A stretch of 64,000 nt of DNA. Origin: Actinoallomurus soli. GTDB lineage: Bacteria; Actinomycetota; Actinomycetes; Streptosporangiales; Streptosporangiaceae. Positions within the stretch are counted from its first letter, which is position 1. The number at the start of each line of letters is the position of its first letter. This document shows positions 24,927 through 33,486 of the stretch, piece after piece. Under the pieces are notes generated by a model. That model did no database searches. It was not told the origin of the DNA and saw only the letters and a list, made by a program, of their open reading frames with translations. A program made the position numbers and the translations under genes. Location of the stretch: NCBI RefSeq assembly GCF_024055715.1, contig NZ_JAMXMV010000017.1:1-64000 (forward strand), given 5' to 3'.

Positions 24927-26222
24927 TCAGTGAGCGGCGGCGAACTGCTCCTCTTCGGTGGACCCCTTGAGCGCCACCGTCGAGGAGTCCGGCGAGACCG
25001 CCGTGCTGACCAGGTCGAAGTACCCGGTGCCGACCTCGCGCTGGTGCTTGGTGGCGGTGTAGCCGTCCCTCTCCGCGGCGAACTCCGCCTCCTGCAGCTC
25101 CACGTAGGACGTCATGCCGTCCTCCGCGTAGCCCTTGGCGAGGTGGAACATCGAGTAGTTGAGCGAGTGGAAGCCGGCCAGGGTGATGAACTGGAACTTG
25201 TACCCCATGTGCCCGAGCTCGCGCTGGAACTTGGCGATCGTGGAGTCGTCCAGGTGCTTCTTCCAGTTGAACGACGGAGAGCAGTTGTAGGCCAGCATCT
25301 GGTCGGGGTACTCCGCCTTGATCGCCTCGGCGAAGCGCCGCGCCACGTCCAAGTCGGGCGTGCCGGTCTCCATCCACAGCAGATCCGAGTGCGGGGAGTA
25401 CGCCAGACCACGGGCGATGCACGCCTCGATGCCGTTCCGCACGCGGTAGAACCCCTCCGCGGTGCGGTCGCCGGTGGTGAACCGCCGGTCGCGCTCGTCC
25501 ACGTCGCTCGTCAGCAGCGTCGCGGCCTGGGCGTCGGTCCGCGCGATGATCAGGGACGGGACGCCGGCGACGTCCGCGGCGAGGCGGGCGGCGTTCAGCG
25601 TCTTGATGTGCTGGCCGGTCGGGATGAGCACCTTCCCGCCGAGGTGACCGCACTTCTTCTCCGACGCGAGCTGGTCCTCCCAGTGCACCCCCGCGGCGCC
25701 GGCGGCGATCATGGCCTTCATCAGCTCATAGGCGTTCAGCACCCCGCCGAAGCCGGCTTCGGCGTCGGCGACGATCGGCGCGAGCCAGTGCGGAGCGGAC
25801 TCGTCGCCCTCGGCCCAGGTGATCTGGTCGGCGCGCAGGAGCGCGTTGTTGATGCGGCGCACGACGGAGGGGACGGAGTTGGCCGGGTAGAGGCTCTGGT
25901 CGGGGTACGTGTGCCCGCTGAGGTTCGCGTCCGCCGCCACCTGCCAGCCGGACAGGTAGATCGCCTTCAGGCCCGCCCGCACCTGCTGGACGGCCTGGTT
26001 TCCGGTCAGCGCGCCGAGCGCGTTGACGTACTCGCCCTGGTGGAGCAGTGTCCACAGACGCTCCGCGCCGAGGCGGGCGAGCGTGTGCTCCTCCTGCACC
26101 GAGCCGCGAAGGCGGATGACGTCCTCGGCCGTGTAGGTCCGCTCGACGCCGGCCCACCGCGGGTCGGTCTTCCACTGACGCTGCAGCTCTTCGGCTGCTC
26201 CCTTGAGGCGACGGTCGCTCAT
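24927..26222 (-). CDS. aceA: isocitrate lyase
   Basis: A 431-residue enzyme with the catalytic KKCGHLGGK loop (Cys base) near residue 190, [17 protein letters not shown] and [11 protein letters not shown], all diagnostic of isocitrate lyase. It splits isocitrate into glyoxylate and succinate, allowing growth on acetate or fatty acids. The length matches the short prokaryotic class (about 430). AGGAGGG lies 8 bases before the ATG. The divergent ramB-type gene is the likely regulator, as known for aceA in corynebacteria and mycobacteria. No malate synthase is in the window. Confidence 0.96.
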   Translation of the reverse strand: MSDRRLKGAAEELQRQWKTDPRWAGVERTYTAEDVIRLRGSVQEEHTLARLGAERLWTLLHQGEYVNALGALTGNQAVQQVRAGLKAIYLSGWQVAADANLSGHTYPDQSLYPANSVPSVVRRINNALLRADQITWAEGDESAPHWLAPIVADAEAGFGGVLNAYELMKAMIAAGAAGVHWEDQLASEKKCGHLGGKVLIPTGQHIKTLNAARLAADVAGVPSLIIARTDAQAATLLTSDVDERDRRFTTGDRTAEGFYRVRNGIEACIARGLAYSPHSDLLWMETGTPDLDVARRFAEAIKAEYPDQMLAYNCSPSFNWKKHLDDSTIAKFQRELGHMGYKFQFITLAGFHSLNYSMFHLAKGYAEDGMTSYVELQEAEFAAERDGYTATKHQREVGTGYFDLVSTAVSPDSSTVALKGSTEEEQFAAAH

Positions 26223-26305
26223 GGATACTGCCCTCCTCTGTCGTCCCCTGGGTGCTTGTGTCCTACTCTCTGGCTTCGGAGGCGGATAGTGAACCGGCCA
26301 GTAAC

Positions 26306-26368
26306 AAGAAGAAGCGCATAAATTTCGCTACGATGAACCTGTGACGGGCTTTCAAAAAGAAGAAGCGC
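26306..26368. promoter_or_regulatory. 12-bp direct repeat pair in the aceA/ramB region
   Basis: AAGAAGAAGCGC occurs at 26306-26317 and again at 26357-26368, 51 bases apart (about five helical turns), in an AT-richer patch between the divergent aceA and ramB-like genes. The second copy lies within the ramB frame if translation begins at 26341, but upstream of it if the GTG at 26395 is used. This is a candidate operator for RamB autoregulation or aceA control. It does not match the corynebacterial RamB box that I remember. Confidence 0.4.
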
Positions 26369-27810
26369 TGAACTTGACGAATGGTCTAGACCTCGTGACG
26401 TTCGGCCAGCGGCTTCGGCACCTCCGCCGCGCACGGGGCTACACCCTCTCTGAGCTGGGAGAACGCGTGGGCCGTGCGCCATCCCAGCTGTCCCTCCTGG
26501 AGAACGGCCGGCGCGAGCCGAAGCTGTCACTGCTCCAGGCGCTCGCCTCGGCGCTCGAGGTCCCCGTCGAGGAACTCCTCCGCAAACAGCCGCCGAACCG
26601 GCGCGCCCAGCTCGAGATCGCCCTGGAGGAGGCCCAGCGCGACCCCGTCTACCGCGCGCTCGGCCTGCCGCACCTGAAGGTCGGCAAGCGGGTGCCCAAC
26701 GACGTCCTGGAGCACGTGCTCGCGCTGTACGACGAGGTGAAGCGGAGCCGTACGAAGCCGACCGCCAGCCCCGAGGACGCCCGCAAGGCCAACGCCGAAC
26801 TGCGCCGCCAGATGCACGAGCGGGGCAACTACTTCGGCGAGATCGAGCGGGTCGCGGCCAAGTCCCTGGAGGCCGCCGGCTACCGCGGCGGCGCGCTGTC
26901 CCAGGGCATGCTGCTGTCGCTCGTCACCCACTTCGGTTTCACCCTGCGATACGTCCAGGACCTGCCGCGCTCGGTCCGGTCCGTCACCGACCTGCGCAAC
27001 CGCCGCATCTACCTGGAGCGCGAGCAGCTCGGCATGCACACGCCGCGCACGATCCTGCTGCAGACGCTCGGCCACATCGCGCTCGAGCACGCCGTGCCGA
27101 GGGACTTCGCCGACTTCCTCCGGCAGCGGGTCGAGGCCAACTACTACGCCGCCGCCACCCTGCTGCCGGAACGCACGGTCGTGCCGTACCTCCAGGAGGC
27201 CAAGGCCGACCGTGAGCTGTCGATCGAGGACCTGTGCGACGTGTTCTCCGTCTCCTACGAGATGGCCGCGCACCGGTTCACCAACCTGGCGACCCACCAT
27301 CTCGATCTGCCGGTGCACTTCACGAAGAACGACGAGAGCGGCACGATCTACAAGGCGTACGCCAACGATGGGCTGATCTTCCCCGCCGACGAGCACGGCG
27401 CGATCGAGGGCCAGCGGATGTGCCGTCAGTGGGCCGGGCGGCGGGTCTTCGGCGCCGACGACCGGTTCTCGGTCTACTACCAGTACACCGACACGCCCAC
27501 CGGCACGTACTGGTGCCTGTCGCACATCGACCCCAGCCACGAGCGGGACTTCGCGATCACGCTCGGCGTCCCGTTCGAGCACTCCCGGTGGTTCCGCGGC
27601 CGGGACACCAACCGTCGCGTCAGGTCCGCCTGCCCGGACGGCGACTGCTGCCAGCGGCCCCCGGCCGAGCTGGCCCGCCGCTGGCAGGGGCACGCCTGGC
27701 CCTCGGCGCGCGCCCACTCCCACGTCCTCGCCGTCCTGCCGCCCGGCGCGTTCCCCGGCGTGGACGAGGCGGACGTCTACGCGTTCCTGGAGCAGCACGG
27801 CGAGACGTGA
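26341..27810 (+). CDS. ramB: RamB-type transcriptional regulator (XRE HTH + ImmA/IrrE-like)
   Basis: A 489-residue protein. An N-terminal HTH (FGQRLRHLRRARGYTLSELGERVGRAPSQLSLLENGRR) is followed by an ImmA/IrrE-like region with LGHIALEH (about residue 240) and a C-terminal domain with a Cys cluster (SACPDGDCCQ). This is the layout of RamB, a regulator of acetate and glyoxylate metabolism genes. It is divergent from aceA with a 118-base gap, which supports direct control. The start is uncertain: GTG 26341 gives a short tail before the HTH, GTG 26395 would begin just before it, and neither has a good ribosome site. Confidence 0.87.
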   Translation: MTGFQKEEALNLTNGLDLVTFGQRLRHLRRARGYTLSELGERVGRAPSQLSLLENGRREPKLSLLQALASALEVPVEELLRKQPPNRRAQLEIALEEAQRDPVYRALGLPHLKVGKRVPNDVLEHVLALYDEVKRSRTKPTASPEDARKANAELRRQMHERGNYFGEIERVAAKSLEAAGYRGGALSQGMLLSLVTHFGFTLRYVQDLPRSVRSVTDLRNRRIYLEREQLGMHTPRTILLQTLGHIALEHAVPRDFADFLRQRVEANYYAAATLLPERTVVPYLQEAKADRELSIEDLCDVFSVSYEMAAHRFTNLATHHLDLPVHFTKNDESGTIYKAYANDGLIFPADEHGAIEGQRMCRQWAGRRVFGADDRFSVYYQYTDTPTGTYWCLSHIDPSHERDFAITLGVPFEHSRWFRGRDTNRRVRSACPDGDCCQRPPAELARRWQGHAWPSARAHSHVLAVLPPGAFPGVDEADVYAFLEQHGET

Positions 27811-27954
27811 CGCTCCGGTGCTAGGAGCGCCGGGCGACGCGAAGGGCGCGCCGCTCGCCAGGTTTCCCCTCGCTGTGATGCCGGCGAAACGAGGGTGAAA
27901 CGCTGGCGGGTGTCAATGGGCCCGGAGTGCTGACGCAGGAGAGGGGACGATGAG

Positions 27955-28920
27955 GTGCTGCCCCAGGTACAGGCGTGGCTGCGCAACCGCATGAGCTCCG
28001 CGGCGGACTGGCCGGTGGACCGGCTCCTGGCCGCCAAGGGCGAGACGACGGTGAGCGTCGTGCTGCCCGCCCGGAACGAACGCGCGACGGTCGGCGAGAT
28101 CGTCGCGACGATACGGCGGGACCTCGTCGAGCGAGCCCCGCTCGTCGACGAGATCCTCGTCATCGACTCCCGGTCCGTCGACGACACCGCCGAGGTCGCG
28201 GCGGCCGCGGGCGCGCGCGTCGTCGCCCAGGACGCCGTGCTGCCGGAGCTGCCCCCGCTGTCCGGCAAGGGGGAGGCGCTGTGGAAGTCGCTGCACGCCG
28301 CGCGCGGCGACGTCCTGGTCTTCGTCGACGCGGACCTGCGGAACTTCTCGTCCTCGTTCGTCACCGGGCTGCTCGGCCCGCTGCTCACCGACCCGTCCGT
28401 GGCCTACGTCAAGGCCTGCTACGACCGCCCGCTGAACACCGGCGGCGTGTCCGTCCCGGGCGGCGGCGGCCGGGTGACCGAGCTGGTCGCCCGCCCGCTG
28501 ATCAACATGCACTGGCCGCTGCTGGCCGGGTTCGTCCAGCCGCTGGGCGGTGAGTACGCCGGACGGCGGACCCTTCTCGAACGCGTTCCGTTCGTCACCG
28601 GGTACGGCGTCGAGCTCGGCCTGCTCATCGACGTGCTGGAGGCCGTCGGCCTGGACGCGATGGCCCAGGTCGACCTCGGCACCCGCGAGCACAGCCATCA
28701 GTCGTCCGAGGCGCTCGGCGGCATGGCGGGCCAGATCATGCAGACCGCGTGGTCCCGGCTCGACCGGCAGGGCCGGATCGTGCCGCTCGAACCGCCGTCG
28801 ACGGTGCTGACGCAGTTCCGCCGCGACGGCGACGGTCACCAGGTGCAAATCCGCGACGTCTCGGTCGGCGAACGCCCGCCGATGGCCGAGATCCGTTCCT
28901 ACAGCGACTCGGCCGCCTGA
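27955..28920 (+). CDS. gpgS: glucosyl-3-phosphoglycerate synthase
   Basis: A 321-residue GT-A protein with TTVSVVLPARNERATVGEIV, EILVIDSRSVDDT, LSGKGEALWKSL and the metal-binding VFVDADLRNF, then VTGYGVELGLLIDV and the conserved REHSHQSSEALGGMA. These are hallmarks of GpgS (GT81), which joins glucose from NDP-glucose to 3-phosphoglycerate, the first step toward glucosylglycerate or methylglucose lipopolysaccharides in actinomycetes. GAGGGGACGATGAG precedes the GTG start. It stands alone, convergent with the lanthipeptide genes. Confidence 0.92.
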   Translation: MLPQVQAWLRNRMSSAADWPVDRLLAAKGETTVSVVLPARNERATVGEIVATIRRDLVERAPLVDEILVIDSRSVDDTAEVAAAAGARVVAQDAVLPELPPLSGKGEALWKSLHAARGDVLVFVDADLRNFSSSFVTGLLGPLLTDPSVAYVKACYDRPLNTGGVSVPGGGGRVTELVARPLINMHWPLLAGFVQPLGGEYAGRRTLLERVPFVTGYGVELGLLIDVLEAVGLDAMAQVDLGTREHSHQSSEALGGMAGQIMQTAWSRLDRQGRIVPLEPPSTVLTQFRRDGDGHQVQIRDVSVGERPPMAEIRSYSDSAA

Positions 28921-28942
28921 GAGCCGTGCTCGGACGGGCGGT

Positions 28943-28982
28943 GGCCCCGCCGGGCACGGATGTCATCGTGCCCGGCGGGGCC
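28943..28982. terminator. perfect 16-bp hairpin between gpgS and the lanthipeptide genes
   Basis: GGCCCCGCCGGGCACG (28943-28958) pairs with 28967-28982 around an 8-base loop. It lies 22 bases past the gpgS stop and 6 bases past the precursor stop, so it probably ends both convergent transcripts. Confidence 0.82.
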
Positions 28983-28988
28983 GTGGGG

Positions 28989-29087
28989 TCAGAGGCAGAT
29001 GCTGCCCTTGCTGCTCATCGTGAGCACACCGCAGGCCAGCTCCTCCTGGACCGCCGCCTCACTCTGCAAACGCAGGACCTCTTCCAC
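28989..29087 (-). CDS. class III lanthipeptide precursor peptide (LanA)
   Basis: A 32-codon frame directly after the LanKC gene on the same strand. GTG at 29087 is preceded by AAGGAG with 8 bases spacing. The leader reads MEEVLRLQSEAAVQEE and carries the VLRLQ element that matches the (I/L)-x-L-Q leader motif recognised by class III synthetases (compare ILELQ of labyrinthopeptin). The core ends in T23-M-S-S26-K-G-S-I-C31-L. T23-x2-S26-x4-C31 fits the Ser/Thr-x2-Ser-x3-5-Cys motif for a (methyl)labionin ring, and another Cys sits at 19. Its first 29 bases overlap the LanKC 3' end in another frame. It is too short for routine gene finding. Confidence 0.82.
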   Translation of the reverse strand: MEEVLRLQSEAAVQEELACGVLTMSSKGSICL

Positions 29088-31758
29088 GCCGACCACTCCT
29101 TTCCATCGATGCGGGGACAACGGCGACCCTCGACCCGGCCGAGTGCCCGTCGAGGGTGTCAAGGGGAGCCGGCGCGGGATCCGTCAGGCGGCACAGGGCG
29201 AGCAGGATCCCGGCGGACCCGGACCACAGGTCGGCGGACAGCCGCTGTCCCGGCTCACCGAGCCAGCCGACGCCGTCCTCACGTGGGACCGCGGACCGGA
29301 ACAGGCCACGGGCGCTGGTGAGCGCGGCGTCCATCAGCTCGGGCCGGCCCAGCCGCCGTCCCGCGTCCGCCAGCGTCACGGCGAGACCCGCCAGACCCGG
29401 GAACAGCCCGGGGAACACGGCGAAGCGGGCCGTGCACGCGCGCAGGCAGCGTTCCAGCGCGTCCGCCGCGCCGAGATCTCCGTCGCCGATCACGTCGAAC
29501 TCCGCGTCCGGACGGCACGCCAGGTAGCGGGACAGCACCGCGGCGTATCCCGCGCTGCCGCCGAAGAGGTACGGATAGACGCGGCGGTCGTCGTGGGAGA
29601 GCCTGAAGCCGAGGCCGTCCACCGGGATCGGCTCGGCATAGGCCAGTTCCTCCCGGAGCAGTCGCATGCCGCGGGCGAACGGCCGCGAGTCCCCGGTACG
29701 GCGGTACAGGGCGTACAGGGCCAGCGCCACGCCGGTGCGCCCGCCGACGAGCCCGGACCGGTTGGTCCGGCTCAACCGGAAGGTGAGCTCGTCGCCGTCG
29801 GGAACGCGTTCGAGCAGCCGCTGGGCGAGGTCCAGCCACCGTTGCTCGCCGGTGCGGCCGTGGTGGACCAGCAGGCCGAGCGCGGTACCGGCCGCGCCGG
29901 CGCCGAGGGTCGCGACCGTGTCGTTCAGCGGATGGGCCGCCGCGGTGGCGAGCAGTGAGCCGGCCGCCTCGGACTCCCCGAGCCCGGCGAGCACACAGGC
30001 GATGCCCGCCGTGCCGTACAGCAGTCCGGGAGCGCCGGTCTCCGCAGCGGCCATCGTTTCGTCCCGGAGCCGGCGGACCACCCGGGGGTCGCAGGAACGA
30101 CCGGCGCGGTGCAGCGCGTACAGCACACCGGCGGTCCCGGCGGCCACGGCGCGGGTGCCGGTCTGATGCCCCATCGGGTTCGTCGGATAGACCCGTACCG
30201 GGTGATCCGGTTGAGCCGCCGCCTCCAGCGCGTCCGCGGTCCGGTCGGCCAGCCGGCGCAGCGCGGCGACGGTGTCCTCGCGCACGGCCCGCGGCGTGGG
30301 CAGGCCGGGGCCCTGGCGTACGCTCCCGGGCGCCGGCGGGGGAGGGGCCTCGGATCGGTCGTGGCAGTGGGTGGCCCACTGCCACAGCCTCGGGGGGACC
30401 GGTGCGAGCTCGGTGAGGTCGGCGTACAGGTGGTCGAGGGCCCGCGGGTGCCGTTCGGCCACCTCGTGCAGGGGGAACAGGAGCAGCAGCGCCAGGGCGG
30501 CCAGCCCGAAGCGGTCGAGTTCGCGCGGATCGCGCTCCACCGCGGACCGCGGATCCGGATGCAGGTAGCCGGGGGTGCCCATGATCCTCCGGACGTCCCC
30601 GGCGCGTTGCACCGCCTCGAAGTCGACCAGCCGTACCTGATCCTCGTCGTCGACGAGCACATTGGTCGGGCTGAGGTCGACGAAGACGTAGCCCAGTTCA
30701 TGCAGGCGTTCCAGCTGCGCGTCGAGCCGGTCGAGCAGGGCCAGGCAACGGCGGTGATACTCGGCGAACGCCGCGGCGTCCGGCCCGATGCGCACCGCGG
30801 GGTTGTTCAGCACCATCCACCGGTACAGCGGAACACCGGGCGTGAACTCGGTGACCAGGTAGCTGTGCTCCCAGTGGTGGAACAGCTCGACGGGCCGCGG
30901 GCACAGACCGGGCCGGCGGCCGTGGATCGCGCGCAGGGTCAGGTACTCGGCGTTCAGCCGTGTCTTCGCGTCGGCGCCGTCCGGGGTGTACCCGTTGTGC
31001 GCCCGCGCCTCCTTCACGAAGACCTGTTCGCCGGCCGGGGAGCGGAAGCGGTAGGCACCACCGGCGTTGCCGTGGCGGATCACCGCCTCGAAGCTGTAGC
31101 CGTGCAGCGTGACCGGGCCGGTCGCGGCCTCGGGGGCGGCCGTACGGAACGGGTCGGCGACGCCGGGCGGCAGATGGAACGCCGGCCGGCGCTCGTCATC
31201 GATCTCCCGGCCGTCCGGTCCGGCCATGGTGGGGACCTGATTGCCGTCCGCGTCGACCCGCAGACGGCCGCGGAACGCCCCGTAACGGTAGGAGACGCAC
31301 TCGCTCGCGCCGAAACGGCGATCGGAGAGCACGAAAGGCCCGCTGATCCCGCTCAGATCCCCGGCCAGCCGCGTTAAGAGGGACCGCGCGCACTGCTCGG
31401 TGGGCGGGTAGAGGGTGCAGAACTTGCCGCTCTGCACGCGGTTCGCGTGCTTGCCGTGCGCGTGCAGGAACATCTCGCGTCCGGCCAGGTGCTTGAAGGG
31501 GACTCCCGCCTCGGCGCAGGCCGTCGCCACCACCGTCAGCACCGACTGGGCGTTCGCCAGGGAGCTGGACACGTGGATCTTCCAGCCCTGATCGGGCAGG
31601 AGCAGACCGGCCGGCCCCCAGTGGGTCCACGCGCCCGAGTCCTGGCGCGTCCATCCGTCGGGCATGGGGCCGGCGTCATAGCGCGGACCGGGATCGGCGG
31701 TGTCCCAGGGTTCGTAGTGATCCTGATCGGCGATCAGGAAGGACATGTCCACTGCCAC
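29059..31758 (-). CDS. class III lanthipeptide synthetase (LanKC)
   Basis: An 899-residue three-domain protein. The N-terminal lyase-like domain (about residues 1-210) starts with the family pattern DHYEPWDT and contains WKIHVSSSLANAQSVL. The kinase domain (about 230-490) has VFVKEARAHNGY, the catalytic-loop-like YVFVDLSPTNVLVD and VDFEAV. The C-terminal LanC-like domain has GTAGVLYAL, GLLYGTAGIACVL and WSGSAGILLAL. The Cys/His zinc ligands of LanC and class IV cyclases are absent, so class III is favoured. It would phosphorylate, eliminate and cyclise Ser/Thr/Cys of the peptide encoded at 28989-29087. AGGAG 7 bases before the GTG at 31758 sets the start. Confidence 0.93.
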   Translation of the reverse strand: MAVDMSFLIADQDHYEPWDTADPGPRYDAGPMPDGWTRQDSGAWTHWGPAGLLLPDQGWKIHVSSSLANAQSVLTVVATACAEAGVPFKHLAGREMFLHAHGKHANRVQSGKFCTLYPPTEQCARSLLTRLAGDLSGISGPFVLSDRRFGASECVSYRYGAFRGRLRVDADGNQVPTMAGPDGREIDDERRPAFHLPPGVADPFRTAAPEAATGPVTLHGYSFEAVIRHGNAGGAYRFRSPAGEQVFVKEARAHNGYTPDGADAKTRLNAEYLTLRAIHGRRPGLCPRPVELFHHWEHSYLVTEFTPGVPLYRWMVLNNPAVRIGPDAAAFAEYHRRCLALLDRLDAQLERLHELGYVFVDLSPTNVLVDDEDQVRLVDFEAVQRAGDVRRIMGTPGYLHPDPRSAVERDPRELDRFGLAALALLLLFPLHEVAERHPRALDHLYADLTELAPVPPRLWQWATHCHDRSEAPPPPAPGSVRQGPGLPTPRAVREDTVAALRRLADRTADALEAAAQPDHPVRVYPTNPMGHQTGTRAVAAGTAGVLYALHRAGRSCDPRVVRRLRDETMAAAETGAPGLLYGTAGIACVLAGLGESEAAGSLLATAAAHPLNDTVATLGAGAAGTALGLLVHHGRTGEQRWLDLAQRLLERVPDGDELTFRLSRTNRSGLVGGRTGVALALYALYRRTGDSRPFARGMRLLREELAYAEPIPVDGLGFRLSHDDRRVYPYLFGGSAGYAAVLSRYLACRPDAEFDVIGDGDLGAADALERCLRACTARFAVFPGLFPGLAGLAVTLADAGRRLGRPELMDAALTSARGLFRSAVPREDGVGWLGEPGQRLSADLWSGSAGILLALCRLTDPAPAPLDTLDGHSAGSRVAVVPASMERSGRRGRGPAFAE

Positions 31759-31949
31759 CTGGCCACTCCTGACCGGTCGAGTCCGGACGGATCGAGGGCG
31801 ACGGCGCAGGTTCCCGTCAGGGCAGGCCAACGGGATGATTCACGCGCGTCTGACCGAGTATCACCCACCGATAGATGAAATCGACGGATGTGTCCGTCTC
31901 TGGCCGTGCTGCCGGGAATGAGGCTGGGGAGAGCGGCGGGGCGGGACGA

Positions 31950-33233
31950 TCAGCCCGGGGACGGAGGCGCCAGGATCCCGCCGAAGGTCGGGTCCGGGTT
32001 GGCGCTCGCCGCCGTGCCGGTCGTCTTCGTCCTCTTCGCCGCGGTGGGGGCGGAACCGCTGCCGTACGCGTCCGCCGGCGGCGGCACCACGTCGAAGTGC
32101 GTCGTGGCCTCCGTCAGCCCGGACAGGTCCAGCCCGATCTTGCTGAGCGGGGCGCCCAGCGCGTTCAGCGGCTTGAGCAGCGTCTCGCACTGCTTGGGCG
32201 GGGCGCCGAGGGAGTACGCCAGCGAGCACAGCCACATCGCGATGTTCTGCGACTGCATGAGGTTCAGCCGGGAGTGCAGCGTGCCGTCCTGGTAGTCGTA
32301 GACCGACATCGCGTTGGTGGCCGCGACCGGTGCCTTGTCGAGGAAGTTCTGCAGGGCCTGCTTCTCCTTGACGAGGATGCCGGTCACCTGGGCGAGTCCC
32401 TGGACGTTCGCCGCGATCTGCGTCTTGTTCTGCTTGACGAACGCCGAGACCTCCTGCAGCGCGACCGTCAGGCTCTTCAGCGCCGCCGTCAGCTCGGTAC
32501 GCTCCGCGTTCAGGGTGCCGGAGACGGTCGCGAGGTTCTCGGAGAAGGCCCGGATCTGCCGGTCGCTCGCGGCCATCGCCTGCGTGATCTTGGCGAGGTT
32601 GCGCACGGTCTGGCTGGCGTCGCTCCGGTTGTCGGCGAGGATCCGGCTGACCTCGGACAGGTCCTGCAGCGTCTGCTTGAAATCCTCGCCCTGCCCGTCG
32701 AGCGTCTGCGCGCTGGACTTCAGCAGCCGCGACAGCGCGCCGTTGGCGTTGGCGCCCTGAGGACCGAGCGCCTTGGCCAGGTCGTTGACCGACTGGTTCG
32801 CGTCGTCCAGCTCGACCGGCACGGCCGTGCTGGACAGCGGCAGCGTGGCGCCGTTCTTCAGGGCCGCCCCGCCGCGGTAGACCGGCGTGAACTGGATGTA
32901 GCGGTCGGCGACGAGGGACGGGACGATGATGACGGCCTGGGCGTTCGCCGGGATCTTGCGCTTGGCGTCGTACGCCATCCCGACCTCGACCATGTTGCCC
33001 TTGGGGATCACGCGGGTGACCTTGCCGACCTTCACGCCGAGCACGCGGACCTCGGTGCCGCGGTAGACGCCCGTGGCGCGCTCGAAGTAGGCGGTGACGT
33101 GGGTCTGCTCGCCGCCGGGCCAGAAGACGGCGACCAGGGCGGCGACGAGGACGACGGCCAGGACGGCCGCGCCGTAGGCCAGCACGCGGGTGGGGCGGGA
33201 ATCCCGACGGCGGGGGGAACCGGGCGAACCCAC
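31950..33233 (-). CDS. MCE (MlaD) family protein, solitary
   Basis: A 427-residue protein with an N-terminal membrane helix (VLAYGAAVLAVVLVAALVAVFW). An MCE domain follows (HVTAYFERATGVYRGTEVRVLGVKVGKVT, ending about residue 125), then a long heptad-rich helical region (residues 150-350) and a Pro/Ala/Thr-rich tail. MCE proteins form lipid-transfer tubes with YrbE permeases and an ATPase; in actinomycetes they usually come as operons of six. Here there is one copy and no YrbE or ATPase beside it, so it may serve a distant complex. GGGAG lies 6 bases before the GTG at 33233. Confidence 0.88.
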   Translation of the reverse strand: MGSPGSPRRRDSRPTRVLAYGAAVLAVVLVAALVAVFWPGGEQTHVTAYFERATGVYRGTEVRVLGVKVGKVTRVIPKGNMVEVGMAYDAKRKIPANAQAVIIVPSLVADRYIQFTPVYRGGAALKNGATLPLSSTAVPVELDDANQSVNDLAKALGPQGANANGALSRLLKSSAQTLDGQGEDFKQTLQDLSEVSRILADNRSDASQTVRNLAKITQAMAASDRQIRAFSENLATVSGTLNAERTELTAALKSLTVALQEVSAFVKQNKTQIAANVQGLAQVTGILVKEKQALQNFLDKAPVAATNAMSVYDYQDGTLHSRLNLMQSQNIAMWLCSLAYSLGAPPKQCETLLKPLNALGAPLSKIGLDLSGLTEATTHFDVVPPPADAYGSGSAPTAAKRTKTTGTAASANPDPTFGGILAPPSPG

Positions 33234-33486
33234 ACAGACTCCCGTTCTTCCGGGGCGATCAGGACACGAGGCGCGGATCGCGAAATAAGTTACCTCTTAC
33301 CTCGCCGGGAGCGTACCGCTCGTTACAGCCTCGTGACTCTCATCGCACCAAGTCAACCTTCTCTGGGCCGTATTGTGACACTGACCACCCTGTTACCGGC
33401 GGTAGCACCTCGCCCGCTAGGGTGAAAGCAGACAACGGGTCCAATAGCGTGCCCGCCGCCCGTGGCCGGCCGTGAACGGAGGAAAC

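Noticed and set aside
23400-26321. A 973-residue open frame on the plus strand
   Set aside because: It is antisense to the M1 peptidase and aceA genes, with an Arg/Val/His-rich composition and no domains; it arises from high GC in the third codon position.
29059-31758. LanKC as a class IV (LanL) synthetase
   Set aside because: The cyclase-like domain lacks the Cys/Cys-His zinc ligands; the sites read GGSAG and WSGSAG instead.
33234-33486. Short TACCG-G-CGGTA symmetry before the acyl-CoA dehydrogenase
   Set aside because: Five-base arms are expected by chance in this composition.
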